From: Rhodothermia bacterium
GTDB lineage: Bacteria; Bacteroidota; Rhodothermia; Balneolales; Balneolaceae
Reading direction: 5' to 3'
Assembly (NCBI GenBank): GCA_030427885.1
Contig: JAUICM010000001.1
Coordinates: forward strand, 248,001 to 312,000
DNA length: 64,000 nucleotides
Shown piece after piece: positions 46,642-54,638 of the stretch. Each line of letters opens with the position of its first letter. The stretch's first letter is position 1. The notes beneath the pieces are model-generated. The model searched no databases. It saw only the letters and a list, made by a program, of their open reading frames with translations, and was not told where the DNA came from. The position numbers were made by a program, and so were the translations under genes.

Positions 46642-47382
46642 ATGATTACGCAAACCCAGGTAGTTATCCTTCGCGCTGTTGATTATCAGGAATCAAGTAA
46701 GATCCTCACTGTCTTATCCAGAGAACACGGGAAAATTGCGCTTATAGCCCGGGGAGCCAAGAAGCCTAAAAGCAAACTGGCTGGGATTATTGAGGTTGGT
46801 AATATTCTGGATGTGGTGTATTACTATAAATCAACCAGAGGAGTTCAAAGCTTGACTGAAGCCTCTATATCATATTCGTCCCTTAACTTTCGAATCGATA
46901 TTGAACGCTCGGCAATACTATATGGTGTACTGGAATTAACCGGGCAATTAGTTCATGAGAATGAAGTTAACATCAATGTATTCGACTTCGTTACTAAATT
47001 CATTACCTGGTTAGGGGAAGAAAGTGCTCCCGACCCTTCAGTTTTTTGCTATGCACAGATCAGATGCGCTGAAATATGTGGCTTTGGATTGATGGATGAA
47101 TCGACTGAAACGAACGATAATTATTATTTAAATATTTCAAATGGGACTATATCGGATGCATTTGATTCGGAACTTTCGTATAAATTAAACGTCACACAGG
47201 CACGTTTCCTGAAAGAGGCAGTAAGCTCGAAACAGAGAAGCGTGCTTCAGCTTGGACTGAAAGGGGCTGATCTGAAACAATTGATCCGCCATTTAGATGT
47301 TTATTTTAAATATCATATTGAAGGTTATCAGGAAAGGCGATCCGATGGAATTTTTGAACAGATGTTGCAGGAGCAGCGATGA
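46642..47382 (+). CDS. recO: DNA repair protein RecO
   Basis: 246 residues: an N-terminal OB fold (TQVVILRAVDYQESSKILTVLSREHGKIALIARGAKKPKSKLAG) typical of RecO and a helical C-terminal domain. RecO, with RecR, loads RecA on SSB-coated single-stranded DNA. The zinc-finger cysteines are reduced to CYAQIRCAEICGFG. It overlaps the following protease gene by 4 bases. Confidence 0.92.
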   Translation: MITQTQVVILRAVDYQESSKILTVLSREHGKIALIARGAKKPKSKLAGIIEVGNILDVVYYYKSTRGVQSLTEASISYSSLNFRIDIERSAILYGVLELTGQLVHENEVNINVFDFVTKFITWLGEESAPDPSVFCYAQIRCAEICGFGLMDESTETNDNYYLNISNGTISDAFDSELSYKLNVTQARFLKEAVSSKQRSVLQLGLKGADLKQLIRHLDVYFKYHIEGYQERRSDGIFEQMLQEQR

Positions 47383-48902
47383 GAAGACGTGATTTTTATT
47401 TAACGGCCACACTATTGATCCTGATCGGTGTTACGATCGGGACTATTTTTGCATTATATACGATCAACCCGGAGCTGGCCAGTTTTGCTGAGGTTAAAGT
47501 AACGGAAGTGAAGAAGAGTGAAGCGCCTTTGTTTGCTGATGAAGATCTGGAAAATTATGATGCCCGGTTTGTCTTTAAGAAAATTGCTGAAAATGTAACA
47601 CCAACGGTTGTTTATATTGAAACCATCATCCCACTTGAAACTCCTGACGACGAAAACCATGATTTTAGTGAAAGCATTTGGGATCGAATCGTACCAAGAA
47701 GAGCCAGAACAGTAGGTTCAGGAGTATTGATAACTAATGATGGATATATACTTACTAATTTTCATGTGATCGAAGGTGCGGTACGGAATGGCTTAAAAGT
47801 AGTACTCAACGACAAAAGGGAATATCCTGCAAAAGTGGTTGGGCATGATCCAAGTACAGATCTGGCTGTTATCAAAATAAATGGACAAGATCTCCCTTCC
47901 ATTGTGGTGGGTAATTCTGATAGCGTGGATGTAGGTGAATGGGTGCTTGCAATAGGAAATCCATTCAGACTTCGCTCAACAGTAACTGCGGGAATTGTAA
48001 GTGCTTTGAGCAGAGACGTTCAGATCATCAATGACAGAATGCGTATCGAGAGTTTCATACAGACGGATGCTGCAATCAATAAAGGGAATAGCGGGGGAGC
48101 ACTGGTTAATACAAGTGGACAACTTATTGGCATCAACACGGCAATTGCCTCACAAAGTGGTTCATATCAGGGATATGGATTTGCAGTTCCAAGTAACCTG
48201 GCTATTAAAGTAGCAACTGACCTGATCCAGTATGGTGAAGTAAGAAGAGCATTATTAGGAGTAAGTATAGCCGCAGTGAACTATGACAGAGCAGTTGAGA
48301 TCGGACTTGGCAGCGTTCGGGGTGTGGAAATTCTTGGAGTTTCTGTTGGTGGTGCTGCAGAAGAATCCGGTATCATAACAGGGGATGTGGTACTGGCGGT
48401 TAATGGCCAGAGTGTGAATGAATCAAACGAATTACAAGAAAAAGTAGCCGTACTTCAACCCGGTGATGTAGTAGATCTTAAACTATGGAGAGATGGTAGT
48501 GAGATCACCAGAAGCGTTCAATTGAAAGTTGCAGAACCTTTACCTGTTGAGGATTTGACCTTCAGTGAAGAGTCTTTATATCCGGAAGAGATTCCCGAGG
48601 GAGATGACACCGGATACGAGTCTCAGGAATTTGATCTGGGCTTTAAAGTGACGGCTTATAAAAAGTCTGAGAATTCTGATAACTTTGATCTGATCGTTTC
48701 ACATGTATACAAATTTTCAGAAGCATGGAACCGGGGATTGAGAGCAGAGCAAAAAATTACAGCAATTGGGGAAGAAAAGGTTGAAGATCTCAATACTTTG
48801 AAAGACCTTCTTACCAAAAATTTAACAGCTAATGGTTCGGTTACTTTGGAAGTACGAAATAAAGATAATGCCAAAGGGTATGTCGAACTAGAAAGAAACT
48901 AG
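47379..48902 (+). CDS. DegP/DegQ-like periplasmic serine protease with two PDZ domains
   Basis: 507 residues. One N-terminal membrane segment or uncleaved signal (about 8-28) is followed by a trypsin-like S1C domain with His129 (LTNFHVIEG), Asp161 (HDPSTDLAV) and Ser238 (GNSGGALVN). A first PDZ domain spans about 290-395 and a second, weaker PDZ about 415-505. Family members degrade misfolded envelope proteins. It overlaps recO by 4 bases, and a lipoprotein gene starts directly after its stop codon, so the three genes are one transcript. Confidence 0.92.
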   Translation: MRRRDFYLTATLLILIGVTIGTIFALYTINPELASFAEVKVTEVKKSEAPLFADEDLENYDARFVFKKIAENVTPTVVYIETIIPLETPDDENHDFSESIWDRIVPRRARTVGSGVLITNDGYILTNFHVIEGAVRNGLKVVLNDKREYPAKVVGHDPSTDLAVIKINGQDLPSIVVGNSDSVDVGEWVLAIGNPFRLRSTVTAGIVSALSRDVQIINDRMRIESFIQTDAAINKGNSGGALVNTSGQLIGINTAIASQSGSYQGYGFAVPSNLAIKVATDLIQYGEVRRALLGVSIAAVNYDRAVEIGLGSVRGVEILGVSVGGAAEESGIITGDVVLAVNGQSVNESNELQEKVAVLQPGDVVDLKLWRDGSEITRSVQLKVAEPLPVEDLTFSEESLYPEEIPEGDDTGYESQEFDLGFKVTAYKKSENSDNFDLIVSHVYKFSEAWNRGLRAEQKITAIGEEKVEDLNTLKDLLTKNLTANGSVTLEVRNKDNAKGYVELERN

Positions 48903-49439
48903 ATGAATTTGTTTAAATACGGCTCGCTCCTCGCATTAATGATCGTTGTAATTACGGGATGCAATTCAACAGGAACCACAACAACACCTGATACAGTTTC
49001 GAATTCAATATTTCCGGATTGGTATGTGAGTTCGGGTGCTTCCTCAGATTCTTTGAGCTATTCAGGATATGCTACAGCAATAGCAACCGATTCATTGCTT
49101 GCTATTGAAAGGGCAGAAGAACAGGCTCGTGCTCATCTTGAGACCAGTATTGCAGAACTAACAGAGGATGTGCGTAACGCAATGGTGGACGCCGGATCTT
49201 CAAATGCGGGTCAAACTGATTTCATCATAATCCTTCGAACCGCTCATTCCAAAGTTGAGGGAGCCGCGTCTCTTACAAACAGCTCAGCCAAAAGCTCGGA
49301 TGGATATTTTCGTGGATTTGCCGCGGTGACCATCACACGGTCTGAATTAGCTTCCACCCTCGAAAAAGGATTTAACGGTCACCCACGCTATTGGGGCGAT
49401 TTTTCTTCGGCGGATTTGTTTGAGGAGTATTTTAAATAA
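48903..49439 (+). CDS. LPP20-like lipoprotein
   Basis: 178 residues with a lipobox (MIVVITGC, Cys20) followed by a Thr-rich linker. The body has the LPP20-like order: FPDWYVSSGAS, then a helix in which Ala and charged residues alternate (AIERAEEQARAHLETSIAELTEDV), then GYFRGFAAVTITRSEL. LPP20-type proteins are outer-membrane-associated lipoproteins of unknown mechanism. It starts at the base after the protease stop. The family call is by pattern. Confidence 0.65.
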   Translation: MNLFKYGSLLALMIVVITGCNSTGTTTTPDTVSNSIFPDWYVSSGASSDSLSYSGYATAIATDSLLAIERAEEQARAHLETSIAELTEDVRNAMVDAGSSNAGQTDFIIILRTAHSKVEGAASLTNSSAKSSDGYFRGFAAVTITRSELASTLEKGFNGHPRYWGDFSSADLFEEYFK

Positions 49440-49703
49440 TTGATTCTCCCTCTGAGCTCCCAATTAAAGGCAGGGAGAGGTAGGTTTAGGGAAGGATATC
49501 AAACGTGGATCTGGAACCATAGTGATTTATGGGCTTATCGTTTACTTGATACCCTTCGTGAGGAATGTATTTCTTCTGGTTTATTATGTGGCACTCAGGG
49601 TGACAATATTGTTTATGAACGATGTAGGAGCTGTCCTCCTGAGCTCCCGGTGAATAAGTGGAGGAAGGTAAAGTAAAGCGAAGGATATCAACTAAACGAA
49701 GAA
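49440..49703. repeat. Left flank of the GIY-YIG repeat island
   Basis: The stretch 49489-49690 carries one repeat unit of about 180 bp: GAAGGATATCAAACGTGGAT, CTGGAACCATAGT, GATACCCTTCGTGAGGAATG, GGCACTCAGGGTGACA, GTTTATGAACGATGTAGGAG and CTGTCCTCCTGAGCTCCCGG. The same segments recur, in rotated order, in the right flank 50052-50303. No gene is supported here; the open frames are repeat sequence. Confidence 0.8.
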
Positions 49704-49994
49704 CTAGGAATACCATTCTTCAGCAAGATCATTCCAGCCGGGGTTTTCTTCTTCAATCAAAGTTACTTTCTTATATCGTTTCCATCCTTTCATTTGCTTC
49801 TCTCTTTGAATTGCATATCCGATATCATCTGTTTCTTCGTAATAGACTAGTTTATAAAGATTATATTTCTGAGTGTAACCTTTCTTTAACTTCTTCTTGT
49901 GTTCGTAAACGCGCCTTTCCAGATCATTTGTGACCCCGATATATAACATTTTGGAGTTGTTGCTCAACATATAAATGTAGTAGGTCTTTCTCAT
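49704..49994 (-). CDS. GIY-YIG nuclease family protein
   Basis: 96 residues from the ATG at 49994. The GIY-YIG core is YYIYMLSN ... YIGVTNDLERRVYEHK, with Arg27 and the Glu64 region (AIQREKQMKGW), and a C-terminal PGWNDLAEEWY that is standard in the UvrC-like single-domain family. The frame stays open upstream through repeat sequence, but homologues start here. Single-domain GIY-YIG proteins of this kind are often found next to dispersed repeats in Bacteroidota, as here on both sides. The substrate and cellular role are unknown. It is transcribed opposite to its neighbours. Confidence 0.85.
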   Translation of the reverse strand: MRKTYYIYMLSNNSKMLYIGVTNDLERRVYEHKKKLKKGYTQKYNLYKLVYYEETDDIGYAIQREKQMKGWKRYKKVTLIEEENPGWNDLAEEWYS

Positions 49995-50410
49995 ATCGGT
50001 AAGACCAGTGATTATGGCACTCCTTACAGAATAGTTTGATTTAAACTCTGTTTGATACCCTTCGTGACGAGAATGTTGTTTCTGGTTTATAACGTGGCAC
50101 TCTGGGTGACAGCATTGTTTATGAACGATGTAGGAGCTGTCCTCCTGAGCTCCCGGTGAATAAGTGGAAGAAGGTAAAGTGTAGCGAAGGATATCAAACG
50201 TGGATCTGGAACCATAGTATTTTCTCGGCTTATCGTTTACTTGATACCCTTCGTGAGGAATGTCTTGCTTCTGGTTAATAACGTGGCACTCAGGGTGACA
50301 ATCTAGAGATCGCTCCATCCCCATTTACCACATTTTAAAAATTCCTGCTTTCTAAAGAACATTTTTAGCTGTTTCTTCTTTCATCACAAAATCTAAATGT
50401 AACAGCTAAT
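49995..50410. repeat. Right flank of the GIY-YIG repeat island
   Basis: 50052-50303 repeats the left-flank segments. GATACCCTTCGTGA...GTGGCACTC[A/T]GGGTGACA occurs twice (50052-50112 and 50242-50300). The ATTGTTTATGAACGATGTAG to GGTAAAG block (50114-50179) and the GAAGGATATCAAACGTGGAT block (50186-50218) occur once each. The last about 100 bp hold the promoter region of the amidohydrolase operon, without a clear consensus box. Confidence 0.8.
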
Positions 50411-51742
50411 ATGAGATATCTATTCAGGGTATTAGCTGCGCTGGTCATCTTTGTTTATGGAAGTTCTGTAATCAAGGCTCAGGAAGCCCCGGCGTATGCT
50501 ATCACCAATGTAACTATACATCACTCTGATGGCTCCGAATCCAAATCATCTTCCATTGTATGGCGGGATGGTGTGATCGAAGCCGTTGGAAAAAGAGTAA
50601 CTATTCCATTCGACGCCTTCACCATTGATGGCGGCGACAGTCTTCATCTCTATCCGGGACTGATCGATGGCCTGGCAACATGGGGAAGTCCGGCACCGCC
50701 CAAAGAATATAAATCACTTCCCGAACCGGGAAACCCACCTTATGACAGGGCAGGGGTTCAGCCCGAACGCAAACCATCTGAATTACTTGAATCAGATGAC
50801 AAAGAATTTGAAGCAGCTATGAAAGCTGGTTTTACCACTGCCGTTTTAGGAGTGGAAGGTAATATGCTACCCGGGCAAGTGGAGACGTTCTTTATTTCAC
50901 CTGAAGAGACAAAAATGGGTTTGTATGGGGAAGTTCTAGGCCTTGAAGGTAGTTTCGAGACTGCTCCAGGAGGTTGGTCCAGTGGAGCCTATCCTTCAAC
51001 CCTGATGGGGGTGATGGCGAAATTCCGCCAAACCATGTATGAAGCCAGAGCACTTCAGACTCATATTCAGTATCACTCTACTAATCCTGAAATGCCTGCT
51101 CCAAACAGAAGCGAGGTGCTTGAAGCACTATTTCCATTACTGAATAATACCAAGCCAATCTATTTCAAAGTGGACTCCAAAGAGAATATTGACCTGTTGC
51201 TGAAGCTACAGGACGAGTTTGGTTTTGATGCTGTGATCGTATCCGGTAAGGAAGCATATGCTCGCGCCGATGTACTTAAGAAACGGGGAATTCCGGTTTT
51301 AGCTAGTATCGATATCGATGATGCACCTAAATGGTACACCGATCAAAAGAAGAAGAAAAAAGATGATGATGCTAAAGAAGAAGAGATCACGGATGAAGAA
51401 AAGCAGTACCGTGAAAAGCAACTCGAAGCCTGGAAAGCAGAGGTCACAAATATCAAATCAATGATGGAAAGCGGAATTCAGGTTGGTTATTCTTCGCATG
51501 GCCTTGCCCTGAAGGATTACTCAAAGAAACTGGAAGTGATCATGGACGAAGGGGAACTCAAAGAAGAGGACCTGCTTGAAATCATGACCATCAATACAGC
51601 GAAGATCATTGGTCTTGATAGGGTATTCGGTAGTCTCGAAAAAGGGAAAAACGCCAGTTTTACACTGGTTAACAAACCCATCTATGAGAAGAAGGCCACA
51701 GTACTTAAAAGCGTGAGCAACGGAACCATCTATGAATTTTAA
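50411..51742 (+). CDS. Exported amidohydrolase-family protein lacking the HxH metal motif (1 of 3)
   Basis: 443 residues with a signal peptide (VLAALVIFVYGSSVIKAQ). The N-terminal beta-sandwich (about 30-75) and the barrel follow the imidazolonepropionase-like amidohydrolase plan, and the C-terminal LLEIMTINTAKIIGLD...GSLEKGKNASFTLVNK is typical. Where active members read GLIDxHxH, this one reads GLIDGLATWG. A Lys/Glu-rich insertion lies near 310-345 (DQKKKKKDDDAKEEEITDEEK). It is probably without metal catalysis, or uses other ligands. It is first of three tandem related genes, the next starting inside its end. Confidence 0.8.
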   Translation: MRYLFRVLAALVIFVYGSSVIKAQEAPAYAITNVTIHHSDGSESKSSSIVWRDGVIEAVGKRVTIPFDAFTIDGGDSLHLYPGLIDGLATWGSPAPPKEYKSLPEPGNPPYDRAGVQPERKPSELLESDDKEFEAAMKAGFTTAVLGVEGNMLPGQVETFFISPEETKMGLYGEVLGLEGSFETAPGGWSSGAYPSTLMGVMAKFRQTMYEARALQTHIQYHSTNPEMPAPNRSEVLEALFPLLNNTKPIYFKVDSKENIDLLLKLQDEFGFDAVIVSGKEAYARADVLKKRGIPVLASIDIDDAPKWYTDQKKKKKDDDAKEEEITDEEKQYREKQLEAWKAEVTNIKSMMESGIQVGYSSHGLALKDYSKKLEVIMDEGELKEEDLLEIMTINTAKIIGLDRVFGSLEKGKNASFTLVNKPIYEKKATVLKSVSNGTIYEF

Positions 51743-51755
51743 TACAGGAAGTAGA

Positions 51756-53144
51756 ATGAAAAAGATCTTAACACTATTCGTACTGATGGTTGCTGTAACA
51801 GGAGTTAAAGCACAGGAAACGGGATCAGTACTCATACAAAACGCAACGGTGATCACGATCACCGGGGAAGACCTGGAAAATACAGATGTTCTCATACGTG
51901 ATGGAAAGATCACGGAGATCGGTCAGAATCTATCAGCACCACGCAGAGTGACCAAAGTAGACGCAACGGGTAAATTTGTGATGCCGGGTATCATCGACGC
52001 CCATTCACATCTGAATACGGTAAGTACGAATGAATCCAGGAACCCGGTTACCGCTGAAGTAACCATGGAGGAGTCGGTAAACCCGAATTCAGTGTCAATC
52101 TACAGAGCCATTGCAGGAGGAGTTACTTCCATTCATCTTATGCATGGTTCAGCTAATGTGATAGGTGGACAGAATGAAACCCTGAAGCTTCGCTATGGAG
52201 CTAATGTGGATGGAATGCGTTTCGAAGGAGCACCAAGAACCATCAAGTTTGCACTGGGTGAAAACCCAACCCGCGTTCACGGTCAGGGTAACGGAGTTCA
52301 ACCGCGTACCAGGATGGGAGTGGAGCAGGTAATTCGTGGTCATTTTGATGCTGCCTTGAACTATAAGCGTAACAGAGAAGAATATCTGGCTGCAAAAGCA
52401 AAATGGGATTCTGATAAAAAAGGAACTCCACCAGTGCCCGTAGCACAAAACCTGCGTTTTGATGTGTTAAATGACATCATCGAAGGAAATGTCTGGGTGC
52501 ATTGTCATTCTTACCGGGCTGATGAGATCCTGATGCTTATGCGTGTATTCAACGACTATGGTATCAAGAACTACACTTTCCAGCATGCTAACGAGGCATT
52601 TAAGGTAGCACCTGAGCTTGCAAAGAACGGAGCCCGTACTTCGGTGTTCTCTGATTGGTGGGCGTATAAATTCGAAGTGTATTACTCGACTGCGTACAAT
52701 GCTTCTATTCTTAATGCCAATGGAGTAGTGAATAGTATCAACAGTGATGACTCAGAATTGATCCGACACCTTAATCATGAGGCAGCCAAAACGGTCAGGT
52801 ATGGTAATACATCTGTACATGATGCGCTTAAGATGATCACCATAAATCCGGCTATACAGATCGGCGTGGACGATCGAGTGGGAAGTATCGAAGTTGGCAA
52901 GGACGGCGATGTTGTGATATGGAGCGGTCATCCGCTGAGTATCTACAGCAAGGTGGAACAAACCTATATCGATGGGAAGAAATACTTTGACCTGAGTGAG
53001 GATCCTGCGGATATGCGTATCTCAATTGATCCCAATGATGACTTCGAAAGTGCAGCCAACTTTGAAGTGTATCACTCTGGCCGACAGAATGATGCCTGCC
53101 TTGAAGGTGCATTTATCCTGAACACAGAAACTATTCAGCAATAA
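51756..53144 (+). CDS. Exported metal-dependent amidohydrolase (2 of 3)
   Basis: 462 residues from the ATG at 51756, which is preceded by AGGAAG and directly followed by a signal peptide (ILTLFVLMVAVTGVKAQ); an ATG 24 bases upstream is also in frame. It keeps the metal motif MPGIIDAHSHLN and further histidines in WVHCHSYRADE and TFQHANEAFK, with Asp in NSDDSELIRH. The C-terminus has ALKMITINPAIQIGVDDRVGSIEVGKDGDVVIWSGHP. The class hydrolyses C-N bonds of small cyclic amides or dipeptides; the substrate is unknown. Of the three tandem genes only this one looks catalytically complete. Confidence 0.88.
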   Translation: MKKILTLFVLMVAVTGVKAQETGSVLIQNATVITITGEDLENTDVLIRDGKITEIGQNLSAPRRVTKVDATGKFVMPGIIDAHSHLNTVSTNESRNPVTAEVTMEESVNPNSVSIYRAIAGGVTSIHLMHGSANVIGGQNETLKLRYGANVDGMRFEGAPRTIKFALGENPTRVHGQGNGVQPRTRMGVEQVIRGHFDAALNYKRNREEYLAAKAKWDSDKKGTPPVPVAQNLRFDVLNDIIEGNVWVHCHSYRADEILMLMRVFNDYGIKNYTFQHANEAFKVAPELAKNGARTSVFSDWWAYKFEVYYSTAYNASILNANGVVNSINSDDSELIRHLNHEAAKTVRYGNTSVHDALKMITINPAIQIGVDDRVGSIEVGKDGDVVIWSGHPLSIYSKVEQTYIDGKKYFDLSEDPADMRISIDPNDDFESAANFEVYHSGRQNDACLEGAFILNTETIQQ

Positions 53145-54478
53145 TGAAGGGCCTGACGATGAAAAATATATTCAAACTAATATTGACAGGTCTGTTGCTG
53201 GCAGGAGTTAACACTGCTCAGGCGCAGATCACTGAGAAACCAGGATTCGGAAAATTCGCGATCACTGGTGCAACGGTACACACCGTAACAAATGGAACAC
53301 TGGAAAATGCCATTGTTTTGATCGATGGTGAGAAGATCAGTTATGTTGGTGATAATGCCAAGATCACCAACGAATACACCAAAATTGATGCGTCCGGAAA
53401 GCATGTGTATCCTGGATTCATGGACTCCAAAACATATCTAGGGTTGGTTGAGATCAATGCAGTTGCAGTTACGGTTGATAACAGGGAACTGGGACAGTAT
53501 AATCCTAATATATTAGCCTTTACTGCTTTTAATCCGCACAGTGCTGCAATTCCTGTAAACCGATTGGGTGGTGTTACTCATGTTCTCAGTTCCCCAACAG
53601 GAGGTGTGATCTCTGGTCAGGCTGCAATCATGGATCTATGGGGATATTCACCGGACTCCATGGCTGTTGATGCAACCGCAGGTATGATATTAGGCTGGCC
53701 ACGATATGGCAGAAGAGGATCATTTGATCAAAGACCAGATCAGAAGATCGAAGAAGAATATGCCAAGCTTATCTCTGATATCGACCTTTTTCTGGACAAA
53801 GCCCGTTTTTATGATAAAATGATGACCGAATTCGAAAAGAACTCGAAAGGGAAGCAGCATCCTGATAAAGACATCAAAATGGAGGCGATGCGAGAACTGG
53901 TTAATGGTAAAACTCCATTAATCGTTGAGGTTACCCGCTCGCAGGATATACTGAAAGCGATCGATTGGGCGAAGGAACCAAAGAACAGCAAATTGAACAT
54001 TGTATTTTCAGGAGCCACTGAAGGGTGGAGAGTTGCAAAGGAGATCGCTGAAGCTGGAATCCCATGTCTGGTTCCGGCGTTGTATTTACCAACGCGACAA
54101 TATGATCATATTCATCGCCCTTATGAAAATGCTGCAAAACTTCATGAAGCCGGCGTTAAAGTGGCTATGATGACCGGTGAGACGGAGAATGTTCGTAACC
54201 TTCCATTCCATGCCGGATATGCTGCTGCTTATGGGCTTGGTACTGAGGAAGCATTAAAGGCAGTAACTATAAATCCAGCCGAAATATTTGGAATTGACGA
54301 TGTTTTGGGATCTGTTGAAGCTGGAAAACAAGCAAATTTATTTATTTCCGATGGAGATCCGTTTGAGCCCCTAAGTCAAATAGAACATGTGTTTATAAAG
54401 GGGTATAAGATCCCGATGACTAGCAGGCATGCTCAATTATATGAGGAATTTCTTGACAGGGATGCTGTAGAAAATTAA
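53144..54478 (+). CDS. Exported amidohydrolase-family protein lacking the HxH metal motif (3 of 3)
   Basis: 444 residues, or 439 from a second ATG at 53159 that lies nearer the signal peptide (LILTGLLLAGVNTAQAQ). The start overlaps the previous stop (TAATG). The amidohydrolase plan is clear in the N-terminal sandwich and the C-terminal ALKAVTINPAEIFGIDDVLGSVEAGKQANLFISDGDP. The HxH position reads YPGFMDSKTYLGL, and the second histidine block reads VEVTRSQDI, so metal ligands are missing. It may be a non-catalytic partner of the middle protein. A strong terminator follows. Confidence 0.8.
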   Translation: MKGLTMKNIFKLILTGLLLAGVNTAQAQITEKPGFGKFAITGATVHTVTNGTLENAIVLIDGEKISYVGDNAKITNEYTKIDASGKHVYPGFMDSKTYLGLVEINAVAVTVDNRELGQYNPNILAFTAFNPHSAAIPVNRLGGVTHVLSSPTGGVISGQAAIMDLWGYSPDSMAVDATAGMILGWPRYGRRGSFDQRPDQKIEEEYAKLISDIDLFLDKARFYDKMMTEFEKNSKGKQHPDKDIKMEAMRELVNGKTPLIVEVTRSQDILKAIDWAKEPKNSKLNIVFSGATEGWRVAKEIAEAGIPCLVPALYLPTRQYDHIHRPYENAAKLHEAGVKVAMMTGETENVRNLPFHAGYAAAYGLGTEEALKAVTINPAEIFGIDDVLGSVEAGKQANLFISDGDPFEPLSQIEHVFIKGYKIPMTSRHAQLYEEFLDRDAVEN

Positions 54479-54483
54479 ACTTC

Positions 54484-54513
54484 AAAGCCGATCGTAATTG
54501 ATCGGCTTTTTTT
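54484..54513 (+). terminator. Intrinsic terminator of the amidohydrolase operon
   Basis: AAAGCCGATC / GATCGGCTTT form a perfect 10-pair stem with a 6-nt loop followed by TTTT, six bases after the stop codon at 54478. Confidence 0.9.
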
Positions 54514-54638
54514 AAATGTGTCTGGAATTAAGGATCAAATTTCTGGGTTGATCATACAAAATCTTTAGGCATCAGTTCTCAGTACAGGCGCGATAGATGC
54601 ACTGTAATTAGTTGGAAGGATCATAAATAGTTGTATAA

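Noticed and set aside
49995-50324. Extended GIY-YIG frame of 206 codons
   Set aside because: The extra 110 codons are repeat sequence that happens to lack stops; homologues start at the ATG at 49994.
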